Part shown: piece after piece, positions 24,361 to 26,756 of the stretch | How the letters are laid out: each line of letters starts with the position of its first letter | How positions within the stretch are numbered: the first letter of the stretch is position 1 | NCBI GenBank assembly: GCA_946479115.1 | Contig: CAMLED010000003.1 | Coordinates: 1 to 26,756 of the forward strand | Length of the DNA stretch: 26,756 bases | Origin: an uncultured Candidatus Saccharibacteria bacterium | GTDB lineage: Bacteria > Patescibacteria > Saccharimonadia > Saccharimonadales > UBA6022 | Reading direction: 5' to 3' | Notes under the pieces: model-generated | What the model was told of the DNA's origin: nothing | What the model saw: only the letters and a program-made list of their open reading frames with translations | Database searches by the model: none | Position numbers and translations under genes: made by a program

Positions 24361-24369
24361 ATTATACCA
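24361..24369 (-). promoter_or_regulatory. Extended -10 promoter upstream of tRNA-Glu
   Basis: The minus strand reads TGG-TATAAT with the hexamer at 24366-24361, a perfect extended -10. Transcription would start near 24354, about 118 bases before the mature tRNA. The box directly follows the T-run of the upstream operon's terminator. Confidence 0.65.
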
Positions 24370-24394
24370 AAAAAATAACCCCTTGGCTAGGGGT
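24370..24394 (-). terminator. Intrinsic terminator of the two-gene leftward operon
   Basis: On the minus strand ACCCCT, loop AGCCA, AGGGGT (24394-24378), followed by TATTTTTTT. It ends transcription of the two small genes at 24480-25168 and abuts the promoter of the tRNA. Confidence 0.85.
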
Positions 24395-24415
24395 GTTACG
24401 AAAGTTAGTTGCCCC

Positions 24416-24466
24416 GGAGGGCATACGCTTTATGGTCCCGAATGGTTCCATGTACGTATGCCCTCC
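24416..24466. repeat. Perfect 12-bp inverted repeat in the 3' untranslated region
   Basis: GGAGGGCATACG (24416-24427) and CGTATGCCCTCC (24455-24466) are exact complements around a 27-base loop, in which ATGG and CCAT can pair further. It lies 13 bases after the stop of the gene at 24480 and before the intrinsic terminator, so on the minus strand it forms a large hairpin in the mRNA 3' end. It could protect the mRNA or bind a protein. Confidence 0.8.
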
Positions 24467-24479
24467 AAGGTAGAGGTGG

Positions 24480-24782
24480 TTAGCGAGCGCGCTGAAGTGC
24501 CTGGGTGTACGCCGCCGCAACCTCGTAATGCACCAGACCTCCGACCTGACCCGGTACACCTGGAACGATCCAGTGTTCACGGATCAGACGGTTATACCGC
24601 TGTGAAAGCTCGTCTGAGCGTTGCAAATCATAGTTATGTTCGACTTGACGTGCAAGATGAAAACCACCGCACGCAGTCTTACTTGACTGCTCCGCCTTGA
24701 GAATCTTGTCGAGTACTGCACGATCTTCCGCAGAAAGATCCTTGACCCGCAAGGGCTTTGTTACTTTCTTTACGTTTTTCAT
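24480..24782 (-). CDS. Hypothetical protein, 100 aa (second gene of small operon)
   Basis: I do not recognise the family. It is a small soluble protein with a basic N-terminus (MKNVKKVTKPLRVKDL), a helix rich in Asp, Lys and Leu at about 16-32, and a polar, His- and Arg-containing helical middle (about 40-68); a Gly-Pro-Val-rich loop (about 72-82) and an Ala-rich helix close it. No signal peptide or membrane segment. Its ATG overlaps the stop of the upstream gene in an ATGA, so the two are translationally coupled and probably act together. Use of CGC, CTG, CAG and ACG codons differs from the leaderless core genes, in keeping with an accessory origin. A strong terminator follows after a perfect 12-bp inverted repeat. 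Confidence 0.68.
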   Translation of the reverse strand: MKNVKKVTKPLRVKDLSAEDRAVLDKILKAEQSSKTACGGFHLARQVEHNYDLQRSDELSQRYNRLIREHWIVPGVPGQVGGLVHYEVAAAYTQALQRAR

Positions 24783-25168
24783 GCAAGGACTCCTTCAACA
24801 CTAGCTGCTTCTGACAACTGATCATCGCTGAGGATGCCGTTCTTGCCGCCGCCAACGATCAGTCCGAATTCTCCTGTGAGAAACGAACGGAAGGCGCAAC
24901 GATCAGACCAGTCATCAAGCTCTGCAAAGAGCTCTTTCTGCTTGTCGACGGTCAGCTGAGTCTTACGGGTAACCCCGTGAGCTTTCAGCATATCCGCAAA
25001 CTTGATTCGACGATCATGGTTCAATGCACTATCATGCTTCTTGATTCCAACCACCCCAAAATGTTTAGGAACAAAAATTGCCCAGCAAACCGCTGTGCAA
25101 CATTGCTGTTTATACACGTATTGACATTTTCTGTCAAATGTTTCGTAACGTAGCGCATAAAATAACAC
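24779..25168 (-). CDS. Hypothetical protein, up to 129 aa, true start uncertain
   Basis: Unknown family. The frame opens with GTG at 25168, but a near-consensus promoter (TTGACA, 17 bases, TATAAA at 25114-25109) lies inside the frame, so at least the first 20 codons are probably not translated from that transcript. Downstream in-frame starts are GTG 25054, TTG 25024 and ATG 24991, none with a convincing ribosome-binding site; the last gives about 70 residues. The supported core, from about residue 50, is a charged helical segment (NHDRRIKFADMLKAHGVTRK), then KQKELFAELDDWSDRCAFRSF and a Gly-rich turn (GLIVGGGKNG) before an acidic tail. The N-terminal part of the long form is Cys-rich and unlike the rest, which also argues against it. 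The stop overlaps the next gene's ATG, as in an operon. Confidence 0.6.
   Translation of the reverse strand: MLFYALRYETFDRKCQYVYKQQCCTAVCWAIFVPKHFGVVGIKKHDSALNHDRRIKFADMLKAHGVTRKTQLTVDKQKELFAELDDWSDRCAFRSFLTGEFGLIVGGGKNGILSDDQLSEAASVEGVLA
25109..25137 (-). promoter_or_regulatory. Near-consensus promoter of the leftward accessory operon
   Basis: On the minus strand a perfect TTGACA (25137-25132), 17 bases, then TATAAA (25114-25109). TTGACA also occurs on the plus strand at 25121-25126, making a TTGACA-N5-TGTCAA palindrome centred in the promoter that could be an operator. Confidence 0.6.
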
Positions 25169-25232
25169 CTTTCACGCTACATCTAGCGGTGTTGTAAAAA
25201 CGCTTGTGTTTATTTCGTAATTATTGCATAAA
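25141..25232. repeat. Imperfect direct repeats and an inverted repeat between the divergent promoters
   Basis: TTTCGTAA then GCATAAA occurs at 25141-25161 and again at 25213-25232, with six and five bases between the two blocks. Between them AACACC (25164-25169) and GGTGTT (25188-25193) flank the palindrome GCTA-CATC-TAGC (25176-25187). Such an arrangement in a divergent promoter region suggests operator sites. The 333 bases from 25169 to 25502 otherwise hold only the promoter and leader described separately. Confidence 0.4.
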
Positions 25233-25235
25233 GCA

Positions 25236-25264
25236 TTGACATTTTGACACTTTTATGCTAAATT
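25236..25264 (+). promoter_or_regulatory. Near-consensus promoter of the large rightward accessory gene
   Basis: Perfect TTGACA at 25236-25241, a 17-base spacer, then TAAATT at 25259-25264 preceded by TGC (extended -10). The expected transcription start is near 25271, which leaves a leader of about 232 nt before the GTG at 25503. Confidence 0.72.
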
Positions 25265-25270
25265 AGACAC

Positions 25271-25502
25271 ATCAGTTACGTTGGGTTTCGACCCGGGGTA
25301 GCAGAAGATCGTTAACAAGTCAGATTGTTACATAATATGTACTAATCTGCTTTAAACGTAGCACTAAGGTGGGTCAAATCTTTGCCGTCTTTAGGTCAGT
25401 CCTCTGACTCTCTTTTGTGCTGCGTTTAACGCAGTAACGTACTAAATCGAAAACCGAAGTCGAAAGACTAACTCCTACAACCCTCGAAAGGGGTGAAGAT
25501 TA
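25271..25502 (+). promoter_or_regulatory. Long structured 5' leader, riboswitch-like candidate regulatory RNA
   Basis: Helices read by eye: a closing stem TACGTT (25277-25282) with AACGTA (25436-25441); GGGT-TTCG-ACCC (25283-25294); CAGATT/AATCTG enclosing TACAT/ATGTA (25321-25349); a 13-base-pair helix TTAAACGTAGCAC (25352-25364) with GTGCTGCGTTTAA (25417-25429), one G-U pair; GTCAG-TCCT-CTGAC (25395-25408); AGTC-GAAA-GACT (25458-25469); CCCT-CGAA-AGGG (25481-25492). The last hairpin buries the ribosome-binding site AGGGG. CTGCGTT/AACGCAG (25420-25434) competes with the 13-bp helix, and AGCAGA/TCTGCT (25300-25305, 25346-25351) competes with the second hairpin. Such alternatives are typical of RNA switches. 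No known class is recognised. Confidence 0.6.
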
Positions 25503-26756
25503 GTGGTAAACCGTGATATTTCGGACGATGATGCAAGGTATCTCGACCGACGTAATGCAAACAAAGCAAAATGGGCGAATTTCAAATCGACCGCCAAACG
25601 GCCGATTGAGTCGACCAAGACTGCTTACCACAACGTGTTTCCTGCAAAATCCGACGTCACAAACGTTCGGGTAGACGGGAAAAAGCAGGTGTCCACGGGT
25701 AAGGCTCTTAAAGCCGCGCTTGTGATCATACTTGCTGTTGCTGTTGTATTCCTTGGCTTCCAAGCCATATCATGGATCGACCGCCTCGGCACTGAAAAAG
25801 CCGCGGAACAGATCCATAAGGTAGAAAGCAACTTCCAGTCGACCATCGACACCATCAAGAAGGACCAGAAAGCCTCGGACGACAAGGCAGCCGCCGCTGA
25901 AAAGCGTGCAGCTGACAAGGAAGCCGAGAGCAAGGCTCTTCAAGATAAGTTGAACAAGGTGCAGCAGCCGGCAAATACCAACTCTGGTGTAGCTACCACA
26001 GTTGGCACTGCCGACGGCGCTTCTCTCCCGGCCAATCCCCAACTGGAGACCAACCGGGAAATCTTCCGACAGCTCATGAAGGCCAAGGGCCAGGTTGAAG
26101 GTGTTGATTATTCATTCACCATCGACCGCGCCAAGGCAGCAACTGTTGGTACTGGTGAAGGCGTATTCGGCCTGCCGGTCTATAACGAGCAAGAGGTTGC
26201 CTCAGCGCTCGCCGATGGATCGGTAACTTCCGAGCTCGTCATTGCCGGTATTCAGCAGAAGCACCTTCAGGGCAATAACCTGACGATCGCTCGTCAGAAC
26301 CTGTTGGTTGCTAGCAACTGGCAATGTGTCCAGCACCTGAAAGAGAGCAAGTCGAATGACATGGCCTCTTACGTGAATGGCATAATGGCATGGGATCGCA
26401 CCACGGTTGACCCTTCGTGGTCAGTCAGCTGCACCTATGTTGGTCCAGAAGTCACTAAGGCTGTCATGGCTGGTAAGAATGTCATTGCATATGGTGTTCG
26501 TGGCCCTTGCCGGAACGCACAGGAAACCCCTGTTACCGTTCAAGAAGTACCCAACATTCCGCGGATCAATCCGCATGTAGGAACAACAGTAACTCCGCCG
26601 CCGGCAACTCCGCCGACCGGCACCACTGTCAACTACCCGAATCCCAAGATGATCGAGGTCTGCGTTCTTGCAACGAAGACTATCAAACAGATTAAGGAAT
26701 CGGACTTCGACGCAACGAAGCACAGCAAGGATCTGAAGGATTGCGAAAGCACTCCG
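25503..26756 (+). CDS. Membrane-anchored coiled-coil extracytoplasmic protein, 3' end outside window
   Basis: The frame is open from GTG 25503 to the window edge, 418 codons. An in-frame TGA lies nine bases upstream of the GTG, which is the first start, and AGGGG lies nine bases before it. Residues 1-67 are hydrophilic and basic (cytoplasmic), 69-91 form one membrane helix, 97-155 an Ala/Lys/Glu/Asp coiled coil, then comes a globular region (about 185-355) with four cysteines, a Pro/Thr linker (about 356-385), and the start of a C-terminal module (IEVCVLATKTIKQIKES, then DFDATKHSKDLKDC). From memory, that last Cys-to-Cys pattern recurs in secreted patescibacterial proteins; I could not check it. 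Codons are much more G/C-ending than in core genes (32 of 44 codons from about 25774). Likely a surface or envelope-spanning protein; specific function unknown. Confidence 0.82.
   Translation, partial: MVNRDISDDDARYLDRRNANKAKWANFKSTAKRPIESTKTAYHNVFPAKSDVTNVRVDGKKQVSTGKALKAALVIILAVAVVFLGFQAISWIDRLGTEKAAEQIHKVESNFQSTIDTIKKDQKASDDKAAAAEKRAADKEAESKALQDKLNKVQQPANTNSGVATTVGTADGASLPANPQLETNREIFRQLMKAKGQVEGVDYSFTIDRAKAATVGTGEGVFGLPVYNEQEVASALADGSVTSELVIAGIQQKHLQGNNLTIARQNLLVASNWQCVQHLKESKSNDMASYVNGIMAWDRTTVDPSWSVSCTYVGPEVTKAVMAGKNVIAYGVRGPCRNAQETPVTVQEVPNIPRINPHVGTTVTPPPATPPTGTTVNYPNPKMIEVCVLATKTIKQIKESDFDATKHSKDLKDCESTP

Noticed and set aside
24326..24700. Plus-strand reading frame of 124 codons opposite the small leftward gene
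   Set aside because: It crosses the terminator and the 12-bp inverted repeat, has no ribosome-binding site or promoter, and is explained as the shadow of the ATGA-coupled leftward gene.
25275..25300. Resemblance of the leader's first bases (TTACG, GG, TTTCGAC, GGGGTAG) to the 5' part of tmRNA
   Set aside because: No T-arm (GGTTCRANTCC), no CCA end, no partner for a 5' acceptor strand and no tag frame ending in Ala-Ala were found downstream; the region runs into a protein-coding frame.
24162..26756. Integrated element at the tRNA-Glu gene
   Set aside because: Integrases normally use the 3' end of a tRNA gene, which faces the other way here; no duplicated tRNA end and no integrase are seen in the window.
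1..26756. CRISPR arrays, insertion sequences, rRNA genes and reassigned UGA codons
   Set aside because: No regularly spaced repeats, transposase-like proteins or rRNA stretches were seen, and several core genes end in TGA, so the standard code applies.

Overview
The window looks like a chromosomal segment from a reduced-genome Patescibacteria (CPR) organism, most likely Candidatus Saccharibacteria (TM7). This is inferred from the mix of compact informational genes, an alanyl-tRNA synthetase that stops after the editing domain, a large DUF4082-type surface protein, many hypothetical genes with no obvious family, and very short intergenic gaps. UGA works as a stop (for example pgk and the cysteine desulfurase gene), so the code is standard. 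No database search was run; family calls rest on motifs read by eye.

Layout. 1-3.2 kb: an unknown rightward gene converging on alaS, then a small charged protein. 3.2-6.1 kb: a leftward cysteine desulfurase / SanA-YdcF / mnmA operon, which would supply sulfur for tRNA 2-thiouridine. 6.1-9.1 kb: metG, tatD and two unknown genes. 9.2-11.9 kb: a cell-wall lytic G5/SLT protein, rsmA and a pgeF-like gene in one tight operon. 12-14.1 kb: a UvrD/PcrA helicase. 14.1-18.9 kb: pyk-pgk-tpiA (lower glycolysis) plus an acidic tail-anchored protein. 18.9-23.9 kb: a GH5 exo-beta-1,3-glucanase-like enzyme without signal peptide and a 1331-residue cell-surface protein. 24.1-24.5 kb: tRNA-Glu and a cluster of hairpins. 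24.5-26.8 kb: a compositionally different accessory module with two small leftward genes and, divergently, a large membrane-anchored coiled-coil protein that runs off the window.

Two themes stand out. First, the core genes share an unusual start architecture: an extended -10 box (TGN-TATAAT type) lies only 6-11 nt before the start codon with no Shine-Dalgarno sequence, so many mRNAs should be leaderless or nearly so. This also corrects several gene starts (pcrA, pyk, the cysteine desulfurase gene). Second, the accessory gene at 25503 does the opposite: a near-consensus -35/-10 promoter is followed by a leader of about 230 nt with many hairpins, competing helices, and a final hairpin that buries the ribosome-binding site. 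That leader looks like a regulatory RNA and is the best candidate here for something undescribed.
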